This document shows, one piece after another, positions 8,870 through 18,340 of a stretch of 64,000 nucleotides of DNA. The notes under the pieces were generated by a model. It worked only from the letters and a program-made list of their open reading frames with translations, was not told the DNA's origin and searched no databases. The stretch spans positions 1,860,001 through 1,924,000 of the forward strand of contig NZ_JAFBCP010000001.1 in assembly GCF_016907735.1 (NCBI RefSeq), written 5' to 3'. Made by a program: the position numbers and the translations under genes. Numbering within the stretch: the stretch's first letter is position 1; every line of letters starts with the position of its first letter. This stretch comes from Brevibacterium paucivorans. Lineage in GTDB: Bacteria > Actinomycetota > Actinomycetes > Actinomycetales > Brevibacteriaceae.

Positions 8870-10057
8870 ATGAAAAGATCAATCGCCTCCGTGTGTGTTG
8901 TGGGGTTTGTTGCTGCTGGTTTGGCAGGGTGTTCGTGGTTGGGTCGTTCTGATGTGGTTGTCAGCGAGGACGAATTTCGCATCACAGAAAATACTCTTTT
9001 TGCTACTCAGCTGAGTCCGATTTATCAGGAAATGGACACAGCTCCAGGAATTAACACAAGTTATTTGGTCACCTTTGATAGGGATGGCTCTGTTCAGGCA
9101 TTAAAGATTCACCCAATGGAAATTGGTGAGCCGATTTGGCAGGGTGACACTCTTGTTGCGGTGGATAGGAAATTTGACTATTTCGTCACGGACAAGGTGG
9201 TTAAGATTGACCATCCGAAGACGGAAGTGATGACGAACATTGTCCTGAGCTCCACTACGGATGAGGTTTTTGCGCTGATGAATGATGGTGCTACCGAAGA
9301 CGGTTACCGTTCCGTGACAGAAACGATCACGCCGCAGGGTTATACGACAACAAATCTTGACGGTGCTTACCTCATGACGTCGGAATGTGACGGCGTTTTG
9401 TATGGCATCGGTGATGCGGAAGGTCGTGTTGCCGCGCAGGCGCCGAAAGAACTAGGGGACCACGTAACAGCTTTGGTGCAGGCCAGTGGAACGGCAAACC
9501 ATCAGGAACACGTCATTTCATACACGAAGGCCCTTTTCAACGAAGGCGGTTCATCGCCCTTACCGTGTTTTGCCGATTCGATTGTGAACTTGATTCTTGA
9601 TGAAGCTCCCCTTGATCAGCCTGAACCACATACTGGATACCTACGAATCAGAAATATCAAGGACGGATCCCACCAGGATGTACCGTTGCGACAACCTGAT
9701 GGAAACAAACTTGAACATAAGCTCGTCGGTCCGTATTACGATCGGGTGGGTGTTGTCGGGCGAAACTTTAATTGGTTGGATCGTGATGGCTCATTTTTTC
9801 GGACGAATATTGATACGGGAGTGACCGAGAAGTTGTTTCAGATTCAGGAGTCGGCACAGTTTTTTGCGGTTGGTAATGCTGCTTTCTCGCCTGAGGGTAT
9901 TCATATTATTGCTGAGCTTGAAGAGGGCACCGTGATTAAGTCGTTTAGTAAAATGGATGGGTCGTTGACTCGGACGTTGGAGGTTCCTGGGTTTGATACG
10001 ATCACGGCCCGTACGCGACAACATTGGGGTCTAGCGGTTTCACCACACGTGCCATGA
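8870..10057 (+). CDS. Lipoprotein, second of a near-duplicate pair
   Basis: This 395-residue paralogue of the preceding gene has lipobox LAGC. I chose ATG at 8870 because it aligns with the paralogue's MKRSIASVC start; an in-frame GTG at 8855 would add five residues. The first roughly 45 bases and the last 250 bases are nearly identical to the upstream copy, while the middle diverges. Its stop overlaps the response regulator ATG (ATGA), implying translational coupling of an exported lipoprotein with a cytoplasmic regulator. Confidence 0.86.
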   Translation: MKRSIASVCVVGFVAAGLAGCSWLGRSDVVVSEDEFRITENTLFATQLSPIYQEMDTAPGINTSYLVTFDRDGSVQALKIHPMEIGEPIWQGDTLVAVDRKFDYFVTDKVVKIDHPKTEVMTNIVLSSTTDEVFALMNDGATEDGYRSVTETITPQGYTTTNLDGAYLMTSECDGVLYGIGDAEGRVAAQAPKELGDHVTALVQASGTANHQEHVISYTKALFNEGGSSPLPCFADSIVNLILDEAPLDQPEPHTGYLRIRNIKDGSHQDVPLRQPDGNKLEHKLVGPYYDRVGVVGRNFNWLDRDGSFFRTNIDTGVTEKLFQIQESAQFFAVGNAAFSPEGIHIIAELEEGTVIKSFSKMDGSLTRTLEVPGFDTITARTRQHWGLAVSPHVP

Positions 10058-10695
10058 CAGACGTACTTTTGTGTGATGACGACTCATGGGCGCTGAGAGG
10101 TCTTGAACACGTGCTTAGCGAGGCTCAAGGCTTTACCGTGGTTGGTTCGGCAAGACAAGGTGAGGATGCAGTTGCTCTCGCCGGCCAATTACGCCCTGAC
10201 ATTGTCCTCATGGACATCTCCATGCCACCGGGAATCAGCGGAATTACCGCAACCGCGCAAATCCGTGCAAACAACCCCAACCAAACTGTGGTGGCACTGA
10301 CCACCACAGCATCAGGTCCAGGCATACGTCACATGCTCGAATCTGGGGCAGTAGCCGTCATGAACAAATCACTTCCACCTGAACGCTTTGTCGACGTACT
10401 AACTCATATCGTCCACGATGAACCAGCCCGCTACCTAGCTACCCTGCGCGAAGACCTGATCCTGACCCGGCCAGATCCTTCAGTGCCACTGACAGAAAAA
10501 CTCACCCAAAAAGAAGAAGAAATCCTTCTTCTCCTATGCGACGGACTGACCTACGCCGACATTGCAAAGAGCGAACATTGCTCCGTGGCGACCGTTCGCA
10601 CACATGCCGAACGGCTCCGAACCAAACTACACGCTCAAAGCGTCAGCCAGCTGATACTCCGGGCAATCCAACACAAAATCTATATTCCAAAGTGA
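10054..10695 (+). CDS. NarL/FixJ (LuxR-type) response regulator
   Basis: The receiver domain has the acidic cluster CDDD (residues 7-10), phosphoacceptor Asp54 (VLMDISMPPG) and a conserved Lys in VMNKSLP. The C-terminal LuxR-type helix-turn-helix includes LTQKEEEILLLL and TVRTHAERLRTKL. Start ATG 10054 overlaps the lipoprotein stop and fits the family N-terminus; a longer frame from 10024 would add ten unrelated residues. It is the obvious partner of the kinase at 5439-6671. Targets are not visible; local autoregulation is plausible. Confidence 0.93.
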   Translation: MTDVLLCDDDSWALRGLEHVLSEAQGFTVVGSARQGEDAVALAGQLRPDIVLMDISMPPGISGITATAQIRANNPNQTVVALTTTASGPGIRHMLESGAVAVMNKSLPPERFVDVLTHIVHDEPARYLATLREDLILTRPDPSVPLTEKLTQKEEEILLLLCDGLTYADIAKSEHCSVATVRTHAERLRTKLHAQSVSQLILRAIQHKIYIPK

Positions 10696-10748
10696 AGTCC
10701 AGCCCGGCCCACACGCCACGTAAGGAGCTAACACCTCGGCCAATCACC

Positions 10749-12359
10749 TCATAAACCGAACACCCACGTCAGCAAGGTCGTGGACGCCAGCGTGATGAGC
10801 GCGATACCGATCAGGTTGAGCCAGATACCACCTCGGACCATTTGCCCGATCGTCACATAACCAGAACCGTACGCAACGGCGTTTGGCGGCGTGGCCACGG
10901 GCAACATGAACGCACACGTCGCAGCCAACGCAACCGGTGCAGCGAACAACAGGACATTGACATCCATACCCATTGCAATACCAGCAGCCACCGGAATGAA
11001 CGTAGCGCCAGTCGCAGTGTTTGACGTCAGCTCCGTGAGGAACAAAATTGCACCCGCAAGCACCGCAATGACAAGAACCAATGGCACCCCAGCCATTCCG
11101 GCCGCCATGTCTCCGATCACCTTGGTAAGCCCAGACTTTTCAAACATGCTCGACAACGCAAGTCCACCACCGAACAACAACAGCACATCCCACGGCAGCT
11201 CCTTAGCGCTCTGCCAGTCCAGGAGCTTCACGCCTCGTTCCGCACCCGCAGGGAGCAAAAACAACAACAGGCCACTAGCCATAGCAATGCCTGCGTCATC
11301 AATAGGCGGTTTTTCAAAAATAAGCGGAATAGTAATCCACGCAAGCGCGGTCAGGATGAAGACGCACAACACTCGTATTTCACCGGAAGAGATGGGGCCC
11401 AACCGGTCGAGCTCTTTGCGAATGAGCTCGTTGCCACCGGGAATCTCGGAAATCTCCGGTTTGAACAACACCTTCACCAGCAAAAACCATGTGATCACCA
11501 GGAAGACGGCAGCAATTGGAACACCAACAACCATCCAGCCAACAAAGCTGATGGACACTCCTTGAGTCTCCGCCATGTATCCGGCTAGGAACGTGTTAGG
11601 CGGAGTACCGATCAGTGTTCCGAGCGACCCCAACGACGCGGCATATGCAATACCCAGCATCAGAGCGGTGCCGAACTTTGATTGAACGACATCCGCCACC
11701 GAGGTGGTTGACGACTTTCCTGTAGCCTCGTTTACCAGCGTGAGCACTGACATTCCGATGGGCAACATCATGACGGCCGTTGCGGTGTTCGACACCCACA
11801 TGGACAAGAAAGCGGTCGCGATCATGAACCCAGCGATCATTGCGCCGGGACTGTTGGGCATGATTCGCAAAACACCCAACGCGATTCGCCGGTGCAGATT
11901 CCACCGTTGCATGGCAAGCGCAATAAAGAATCCGCCCATGAACAGGAAGATTGTTGCGTTTCCGTACGAGGCACCAACTTGGCTGAACGTGAGTGGTTTG
12001 GGTTCTGCGCCGTCTGCAGCGATGGGCTGCGCGAACAGCGGAAACGCAACGAGCGGCACCAACGCGGTTGCTGGAATTGGAATTGCTTCCGTCATCCACC
12101 ACGTAGCCATGAGCCCTGCGATCGCAGCGGTCAAGCGAGCGTTGTGCCCCACCGTTTCAGGGAGAAGAAACCACAGGGCTAGGGCAATAACGAGTCCAAT
12201 AGAAAAACCCGCCCAGCGAAATGCGTTCGTCTTAGCGGTAATCCCGGTTGCGCGTTCCCCCGGAGACTTGTAATCAACCTCACGGCCCTTATCAGGGTCT
12301 GGACGTAGATCGTCCAGGTAGTCGGGCATGTTCTGAGAATTCGAATCTGGAGTGTGCAT
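10749..12359 (-). CDS. DASS/SLC13-family divalent anion:sodium symporter
   Basis: This inner-membrane carrier of about 536 residues should import dicarboxylates or related anions with sodium. It has many hydrophobic segments from about residue 45 on, the family motifs WWMTEAIPIPATAL and SNTATAVMMLP in the first half and TELTSNTATGATFIP in the second, the paired SNT signatures of the ion/substrate sites. The start is uncertain: ATG 12359 is chosen, but GTG at 12410 and ATG at 12329 are possible and none has a clear SD. It faces the response regulator gene. Confidence 0.9.
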   Translation of the reverse strand: MHTPDSNSQNMPDYLDDLRPDPDKGREVDYKSPGERATGITAKTNAFRWAGFSIGLVIALALWFLLPETVGHNARLTAAIAGLMATWWMTEAIPIPATALVPLVAFPLFAQPIAADGAEPKPLTFSQVGASYGNATIFLFMGGFFIALAMQRWNLHRRIALGVLRIMPNSPGAMIAGFMIATAFLSMWVSNTATAVMMLPIGMSVLTLVNEATGKSSTTSVADVVQSKFGTALMLGIAYAASLGSLGTLIGTPPNTFLAGYMAETQGVSISFVGWMVVGVPIAAVFLVITWFLLVKVLFKPEISEIPGGNELIRKELDRLGPISSGEIRVLCVFILTALAWITIPLIFEKPPIDDAGIAMASGLLLFLLPAGAERGVKLLDWQSAKELPWDVLLLFGGGLALSSMFEKSGLTKVIGDMAAGMAGVPLVLVIAVLAGAILFLTELTSNTATGATFIPVAAGIAMGMDVNVLLFAAPVALAATCAFMLPVATPPNAVAYGSGYVTIGQMVRGGIWLNLIGIALITLASTTLLTWVFGL

Positions 12360-12432
12360 ATGAACCAGCCAATTCCAAACCACTAGAAAACACTTCGGCG
12401 TGTGCAACACACCCTACACAAATTTTCGTGAT

Positions 12433-12816
12433 CTAAGTGCGCTTTCTACTGAACCATCCGAAAAAGCGCGCCATCTTCACGATGAAGATGACAAAAGCCA
12501 CCGCAATCAAAATGAATGCCGAATAGTAGGTGATGCTTGAAGCAAACGTATTCAGATGCATAGGCGGGTAGCCATCTTGAAAACACGTGATTTGTGGCGG
12601 GGAATATGTCGTTTCAATTCGTGTCGCAGTTGAGTGACGAACTTCGTCTAAACCACTGACGGGGCATTTTGCCGTTCCTTCAATGTCATTGTCGGCTTGC
12701 CAGGTTTCGGCAAGAAAGGCCATGATCGACACGGCAAACATGGAGACGGCACCAAAAACAAAATTTCTGGTGCGAACTAAGCGAGAAACCCAGGTGGGTG
12801 CTTTGTCTTTAATCAT
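12433..12816 (-). CDS. Hypothetical two-TM membrane protein
   Basis: About 127 residues, with a membrane segment near the N-terminus (FVFGAVSMFAVSIMAFLA) and one near the C-terminus (YYSAFILIAVAFVIFIVK). They flank an outer domain of about 55 residues holding two cysteines that could form a disulfide. I chose ATG 12816 (MIKDKAPTW); the frame is open to 12939. No family is recognised. It lies between the DASS transporter and smc. Confidence 0.5.
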   Translation of the reverse strand: MIKDKAPTWVSRLVRTRNFVFGAVSMFAVSIMAFLAETWQADNDIEGTAKCPVSGLDEVRHSTATRIETTYSPPQITCFQDGYPPMHLNTFASSITYYSAFILIAVAFVIFIVKMARFFGWFSRKRT

Positions 12817-12953
12817 AAGGCATCGGGTGGTTTGACTACGGTGTGATGGCTCTACGTTGCGCCTGAGATACAGCGCTTTGGAAAGACAACTGAACCACAG
12901 TAAACGCGGGCCCCATGCCTCAATGATCGCACACAACATAAAATAAGAAGGCT

Positions 12954-15900
12954 ATGTTCCTCAAAACACTCACGATGCGCGGGTTTAAGTCGTTTGCTCA
13001 TGCGACGACCCTTGAACTCGAACCCGGTATCACGTGTGTTGTGGGACCCAACGGTTCCGGTAAGTCCAATGTGGTCGACGCCCTTGCCTGGGTGATGGGC
13101 GAGCAAGGTGCCAAGAACCTACGTGGCGGCAAAATGGATGACGTCATCTTCGCCGGCACCGCCAAAAAACAAGGCCTGGGGCGCGCTGAAGTCAGCCTCA
13201 CCATCGACAACACTGACGGCGCTATCCCCATCGACTACACAGAAGTCACCATCAGCCGCACCCTCTTCCGCAGTGGCGGAAGCGAATACTCCGTCAACGG
13301 TGCTCCTGCCCGCCTCCTCGACATTCAAGAACTCCTCAACGACTCCGGTCTTGGCAAAGAAATGCACGTGATCGTGGGCCAAGGACGCCTCGACGAAATC
13401 CTGCACGCCGATCCCGAAACCCGACGCGGCTTCATCGAAGAAGCCGCCGGTGTACTCAAACACCGTCGACGCAAAGACAAGGCCCTACGTAAACTCACCG
13501 GCCTGCAAACCAACCTCGACAGGGTCGGGGACCTACGGCATGAACTGTCCAAACAGTTAGGGCCATTAGCCCGTCAGGCCAAAGCCGCCACACGTGCAGC
13601 TACGGTGCAAGCCCAACTCCGCGACGCAACAGCCCGGCTCCTGGCAGACGACATCGTTCGCGTCCAAGCGAAACTCGAAGCCACGCACACCACTGAAGAC
13701 GAAACAATCCGTCAGGAACTCGAAAACACTGTTTCCACCCTGGCAACCCACATCGAACAGTTCACCGCACGCGTGTCCCAACACGAAGCCCACACTGAAC
13801 AGACCGAGAAAATGTTGGCACGCGTGACAAAAGCCGTGAGCAAAGCGAAAGCCCTGGCAGAACGCGCCCGAGACCGTAGCGAACTTCTCCTGTCCGTCCA
13901 ACCATCCAGCCAGACTGGCGAAGACCCGCGCGCACTTGAAAACCGTGCCACCCACTACCTACGCGAACGCGACATCGCACGCGAAGACCTCGAGCAACGC
14001 GAACAGAAACTCCAAGACGCACTTGAAAAATGCCAACGGGCAGAACAAGAACTCGCCACGGCCAACGCGGAACTCGCCCAACAACGCGAACTCATCCGCA
14101 CCCACCTCCGCGAACGCGCCAGCCTCGAATCCGAAGCCACCGTCGCCACCCGCGCACTCGAAGAAGCCAAAGAAGAACTGGCGACGCTACAGGATCAACA
14201 GATTGACACCTCGGCGGAGGAAAAAGCACTCACCGAAGCCCAAACCCGCGCACGCCAACTTGAACACAGCGAAACCGACCTGGACTCCCAGCACGAAACC
14301 GCCAGCGCAGCCACCCAGAAGGCCCGCGACCACCTCACCAACGTGCGCGAAAACCTCGCCGAAGCCCGCACCAACCTACGCCAAATCCAAGCCCGCATCG
14401 AAGCCCTCACGCTGGCCGCTACGTTCGCGTCCCACGACATCGGCGAAAGCGGAATCGATGGAGTGGGCGGCCCCGTCGCCGAATCGCTCACCATCACTCG
14501 CGGCCATGAACCTCACGTGACCGCCGTGCTGGGTTCCCTTGCGACGGCAGTGGCAGTGTCGACCATGGACACGGCCCAGCAGGTGCTCACGCAGTTTGAC
14601 GGGGACGTTGACTTGGTGGTGTTGGGAGAGGACGCCGAGGTCGTTCCCACACCCGCCCCCGACGGCACCTCACTGCGCGGGCCGGCAGGCGAACACCCGG
14701 TGCGGAAGTTCGTGACGTCAGACTCCACGGTCATGAATAACCTCTTGGACCGTGCGCTCACAGGGGTTTATGAAGCCCCGGACAGTACGACCGCTCATAC
14801 GTGGATGCGCGAGCACCCCGCGTGTACGTTCGTGACTTCGCGCGGGGAAGTGTTTTCGCAACACCGTATTCGGCGAGCAGGTGGCGAAGATTCTGCCCGC
14901 ATGCAGGCAAAAGCGGAGTTGGAGAAAGCAGAACGCACGCAGGTGGAAGCGACCGAGGCGGTTGCGGCCTTGGAGAAGAACGAGCAGACCGCGCAGGCGG
15001 AGTTTGAGAAGGCTCATGCGGCTGAGAATGAAGCACTGGACGCCCTGTACGAGTCCGATGCGAAAATCATGGCGGCTCAAGCCGAGGTGGCAAAAGCTGC
15101 CACGGCGATCAACGATGTCAACGAACGCATCAGTGCCCGTGATTCGCGGATGCAAGTGCTCAAGGCCCACATCGAAACCGCAACCCAGCGGGCACACGAC
15201 GCTTCTGAAAAACTCAATAGCAACACGCAAAGCGTCGACACCGAACCGGACACCAGCGTTGTTGAGGCACTTACGGCTAAGCATCGTGAACTCAACGAAA
15301 CGGTCATGGAACTGAAAGTTTCGGTGCGAGCCGCAGGAGACCGCGTCAAGTTCCTCACTGACCGTGCTCAGGCGCTGACCCGCCAGGCGGAGCGCGAACG
15401 CGAAGCGCGGGAAAAAGCGCGGGAAGAAAAGGAACGGCGCGCACGCATGGCCCACGAGGCGAAAACCCTTGGCGAAACTGCGACGCGGTTAGCGGACCAC
15501 TTTTCAGGTGTCGAAGAACACCTCACTGAACAGCTCACGACGCTCAAACACCAACGGCACACACACCGTGAAGAACTCGACCAGGCATATGAGCAACGCG
15601 CACAAGCCATGGAGAAACTGGCACAGCTCAAAGAAGCTCAACACGCCGCGAACCTCGCACGTGAACGACACGTATTGCAGTTGGAAGAGCTCACCCGCAG
15701 GGCCAGCGAAGAAGTGGGCCTAGGCGTGGAAAACCTCATCGAACAATTTGGCCCCCACGTGCCCGTACCAGTCGAGGGGGAGGACCCCGTGTCGTATGTG
15801 CGGGCCGACATGCAAAAGATCGCCAAACAAGCCAAGAAGGAAATCACGGCAATTGGTGCGGTCAACCCGTTGGCGCTGGAAGAGTACAACGCGCTAAAGG

Positions 15901-16466
15901 AACGGCACGACTACCTGGAAGCCCAGATCAACGACATTGAGAAATCCCGCGCGGAGCTACTGAAACTCGTTGACGAAGTAGACGCGCATGTGCGAGACGT
16001 TTTCGCTGAAGCTTTCGCAGACACCAAACGCGAATTCGAGCACATCTTCCAACGCCTGTTCCCCGGCGGTGAAGGTGAACTCACACTGACCGACCCAAAC
16101 GACATGCTGACCACCGGGGTGGAAGTCTTTGCTCGGCCCGCCGGAAAACGTGTCAAACGGCTCTCGTTGCTATCAGGTGGAGAGCGCTCGCTGGTGGCCG
16201 TGGCGATTCTGGTAGCGATTTTCAAAGCCCGCCCCTCACCGTTCTACGTCATGGACGAAGTCGAAGCCGCCCTGGACGACGTCAACCTGTCACGCCTCCT
16301 TACCGTGTTTCAAGAACTTCAGGAGACGTCGCAGCTCATCGTCATCACTCACCAAAAGCGCACTATGGAAATTGCAGACGCTCTTTACGGTGTGACCATG
16401 AGTGGGGACGGAATCTCGAAGGTGATCTCTCAAAAACTCAGCCGGGAAACCACCTCGGACCACTGA
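12954..16466 (+). CDS. smc: Chromosome segregation ATPase SMC
   Basis: SMC forms the ring of the SMC-ScpAB condensin that organises and segregates chromosomes. The 1170-residue length and architecture are standard: N-terminal ATPase half with Walker A GPNGSGKSN (about residues 32-40), a coiled coil rich in Ala, Glu and Arg, a hinge at about 500-640, a returning coil, and a C-terminal half with signature LSGGERSL and Walker B YVMDEVEAALDD. It starts the smc-small membrane protein-ftsY-ffh series. Confidence 0.98.
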   Translation: MFLKTLTMRGFKSFAHATTLELEPGITCVVGPNGSGKSNVVDALAWVMGEQGAKNLRGGKMDDVIFAGTAKKQGLGRAEVSLTIDNTDGAIPIDYTEVTISRTLFRSGGSEYSVNGAPARLLDIQELLNDSGLGKEMHVIVGQGRLDEILHADPETRRGFIEEAAGVLKHRRRKDKALRKLTGLQTNLDRVGDLRHELSKQLGPLARQAKAATRAATVQAQLRDATARLLADDIVRVQAKLEATHTTEDETIRQELENTVSTLATHIEQFTARVSQHEAHTEQTEKMLARVTKAVSKAKALAERARDRSELLLSVQPSSQTGEDPRALENRATHYLRERDIAREDLEQREQKLQDALEKCQRAEQELATANAELAQQRELIRTHLRERASLESEATVATRALEEAKEELATLQDQQIDTSAEEKALTEAQTRARQLEHSETDLDSQHETASAATQKARDHLTNVRENLAEARTNLRQIQARIEALTLAATFASHDIGESGIDGVGGPVAESLTITRGHEPHVTAVLGSLATAVAVSTMDTAQQVLTQFDGDVDLVVLGEDAEVVPTPAPDGTSLRGPAGEHPVRKFVTSDSTVMNNLLDRALTGVYEAPDSTTAHTWMREHPACTFVTSRGEVFSQHRIRRAGGEDSARMQAKAELEKAERTQVEATEAVAALEKNEQTAQAEFEKAHAAENEALDALYESDAKIMAAQAEVAKAATAINDVNERISARDSRMQVLKAHIETATQRAHDASEKLNSNTQSVDTEPDTSVVEALTAKHRELNETVMELKVSVRAAGDRVKFLTDRAQALTRQAEREREAREKAREEKERRARMAHEAKTLGETATRLADHFSGVEEHLTEQLTTLKHQRHTHREELDQAYEQRAQAMEKLAQLKEAQHAANLARERHVLQLEELTRRASEEVGLGVENLIEQFGPHVPVPVEGEDPVSYVRADMQKIAKQAKKEITAIGAVNPLALEEYNALKERHDYLEAQINDIEKSRAELLKLVDEVDAHVRDVFAEAFADTKREFEHIFQRLFPGGEGELTLTDPNDMLTTGVEVFARPAGKRVKRLSLLSGGERSLVAVAILVAIFKARPSPFYVMDEVEAALDDVNLSRLLTVFQELQETSQLIVITHQKRTMEIADALYGVTMSGDGISKVISQKLSRETTSDH

Positions 16467-16661
16467 GGGTGAGTGTGACGTGAGTCGCTCCCATTGCTCT
16501 TCTGAAACTCAAATGTTGAAGCGTTGTAACAAAGAGAACTGGTTCGTGACACTTTTGTTAGCCGTCCTTACCAGGTGACATAGCCACTGCGCTATAAGCT
16601 TGAGTGGTCAGTAATTCGAAGGGAGCGGTTGCCTCGAAATGAGAAATCAGGTGCGACGTAC

Positions 16662-17042
16662 ATGAGTGGTTTCATCGTCGTTCTTTTGGGGCTCGGCATC
16701 ACCGTTGGAATCGGTCTTGTCATTGTGGTGCTTGTCGCCATGTCCGCTTCTGGACAAAACAAACAGGCACACACGCCGCAACGCTTCCGCCTACCCGCGG
16801 AATTTTTAGGACACGACAAGTCCGTCTACGGGTTCTTTGGCCATGACGACGACCACTCGCACCTGGCCACCCGCGAACAGGCCGCCGTCACCGCGATGCG
16901 CGACGAGTCCTATATTCTGCACCCTCAACCCCGCCGCCATGCCGCCCCGTCGATCTTCACTCTGCGACCTCGGACCCGGCACTGGAAAGTGCCCGCCACG
17001 GGAACGGGCATGCGCACGGCCTTCCACCTGTTGTTTCGCTAA
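16662..17042 (+). CDS. Small membrane-anchored hypothetical protein
   Basis: 126 residues starting MSGFIVVLLG, with one N-terminal membrane helix (about 3-28) and a basic, His-rich cytoplasmic or external tail. ATG 16662 is preferred, with AGGTG eight bases upstream; the frame extends to 16629. No family recognised. It sits between smc and ftsY, where Actinobacteria often carry short hypothetical genes. The 195-base gap before it shows no RNA gene. Confidence 0.5.
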   Translation: MSGFIVVLLGLGITVGIGLVIVVLVAMSASGQNKQAHTPQRFRLPAEFLGHDKSVYGFFGHDDDHSHLATREQAAVTAMRDESYILHPQPRRHAAPSIFTLRPRTRHWKVPATGTGMRTAFHLLFR

Positions 17043-17131
17043 CTTATCCGCGTGGGGCCCGCGCGCTACGTGATTCTTGATCCGCAACGTAACCGTTTAT
17101 TGTGGTGTGTGAGCACGGATAGGAGTTGATT

Positions 17132-18259
17132 GTGGATACGCAGGCGCTGATTGTTTACGGGATTCTCGGGCTGGTGGTCCTTGTTGCGCTGGGACTGTTC
17201 TTCCTGGTTCCATGGAAACCAAAGAAACCCGAACACACGCTTCCTGAAGACACCAAAGGCAGCACCCAAGTCGCGCCCGCGCCGGAGGAACCCACACAGG
17301 ACGAACCACCTCGGGAAGTTCCTACCGAACCCACAACGCGCCTAGCCAAACTGCGTAACCGGCTTGCCAAATCAAACAACGCGATGGGCCGTGGCCTGCT
17401 GGCCCTGCTTTCGCGCGACACTCTGGATGAAGCCACGTGGGAAGAAATCGAAGACACCCTGATCGTCGCGGACCTGGGCGTAGACACGGCAACGGAACTT
17501 GTCGACAACCTGCGTGAACGCGTCCGCGTCCTGGGCACCCGCGACTTGTCCACCGTGCGCGCACTTCTGCGCGAAGAACTCATCAAAGTCGTCGACCCCA
17601 CCATGGACCGCACCCTTCGTACCGAAACCGGCGGCGACGAACCGTCGGTGGTGCTGGTTGTTGGCGTGAACGGGGCAGGCAAGACCACCACGGTGGGGAA
17701 GATCGCTCGCGTGTTGGTCGCCTCGGACAAGACCGTGTTACTGGGTGCCGCTGACACATTCCGCGCCGCTGCCGCCGAACAGCTCACCACCTGGGGCGAA
17801 CGCGTGGGCGTTGAAACCGTGCGCGGGCCCGAAGGTTCCGACCCCGCATCCGTTGCCTACAGCGCTGTTGAACGTGGCCTGAAAGACAACGTGGACGTCG
17901 TGCTCATCGACACGGCGGGCCGTCTGCAGAACAAAAAGGGCCTCATGGACGAACTTGGCAAGGTCAAAAAAGTGGCCACCCGTCCACTGGGGGAGGGTCA
18001 CGAACTGGACGAGGTCCTCCTGGTTCTTGATGCCACCACCGGGCAGAACGGTATGCAGCAGGCCAAGGTTTTCGCCGAGGTCGTAAATGTGTCTGGGATC
18101 GTTCTCACCAAGTTGGACGGGACTGCCAAGGGTGGGATTGTGGTTGCCGTGCAACGCGAACTGGGCGTGCCGGTCAAACTGGTTGGCCTGGGTGAAGGGG
18201 CTGACGACCTGGCGCCGTTCGTTGTTGAAGACTTTGTTGACGCGCTCCTTGAGGACTAG
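17132..18259 (+). CDS. ftsY: Signal recognition particle receptor FtsY
   Basis: FtsY docks SRP-ribosome complexes at the membrane. The 375-residue protein begins with a hydrophobic helix (LIVYGILGLVVLVALGLFFLV), as in actinobacterial FtsY, then a Pro/Glu-rich acidic linker and the NG GTPase domain: G1 GVNGAGKTTTVGKIA, DTFRAAA, G3 DTAGRLQNKKGLM and TKLDGTAKGG. GTG 17132 is chosen because AGGAG lies 6 bases upstream; an in-frame TTG at 17126 is too close to that SD. It acts with ffh downstream. Confidence 0.96.
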   Translation: MDTQALIVYGILGLVVLVALGLFFLVPWKPKKPEHTLPEDTKGSTQVAPAPEEPTQDEPPREVPTEPTTRLAKLRNRLAKSNNAMGRGLLALLSRDTLDEATWEEIEDTLIVADLGVDTATELVDNLRERVRVLGTRDLSTVRALLREELIKVVDPTMDRTLRTETGGDEPSVVLVVGVNGAGKTTTVGKIARVLVASDKTVLLGAADTFRAAAAEQLTTWGERVGVETVRGPEGSDPASVAYSAVERGLKDNVDVVLIDTAGRLQNKKGLMDELGKVKKVATRPLGEGHELDEVLLVLDATTGQNGMQQAKVFAEVVNVSGIVLTKLDGTAKGGIVVAVQRELGVPVKLVGLGEGADDLAPFVVEDFVDALLED

Positions 18260-18340
18260 CCGAGGTCGTGCATTTCCGGGCGTGTCTGCCTGGTTGGTAT
18301 CCTAAGAGACTGACGAAACCACCGACGAAAGCAAATCTAC

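Noticed and set aside
11704-12273. Plus-strand frame opposite the DASS transporter
   Set aside because: Overlaps a clear multi-helix transporter; reverse reading of membrane segments.
13936-14520. Frame of 194 codons within smc
   Set aside because: Asn/Pro/Lys/Ser-rich reading of the smc coiled coil in another frame; no domain.
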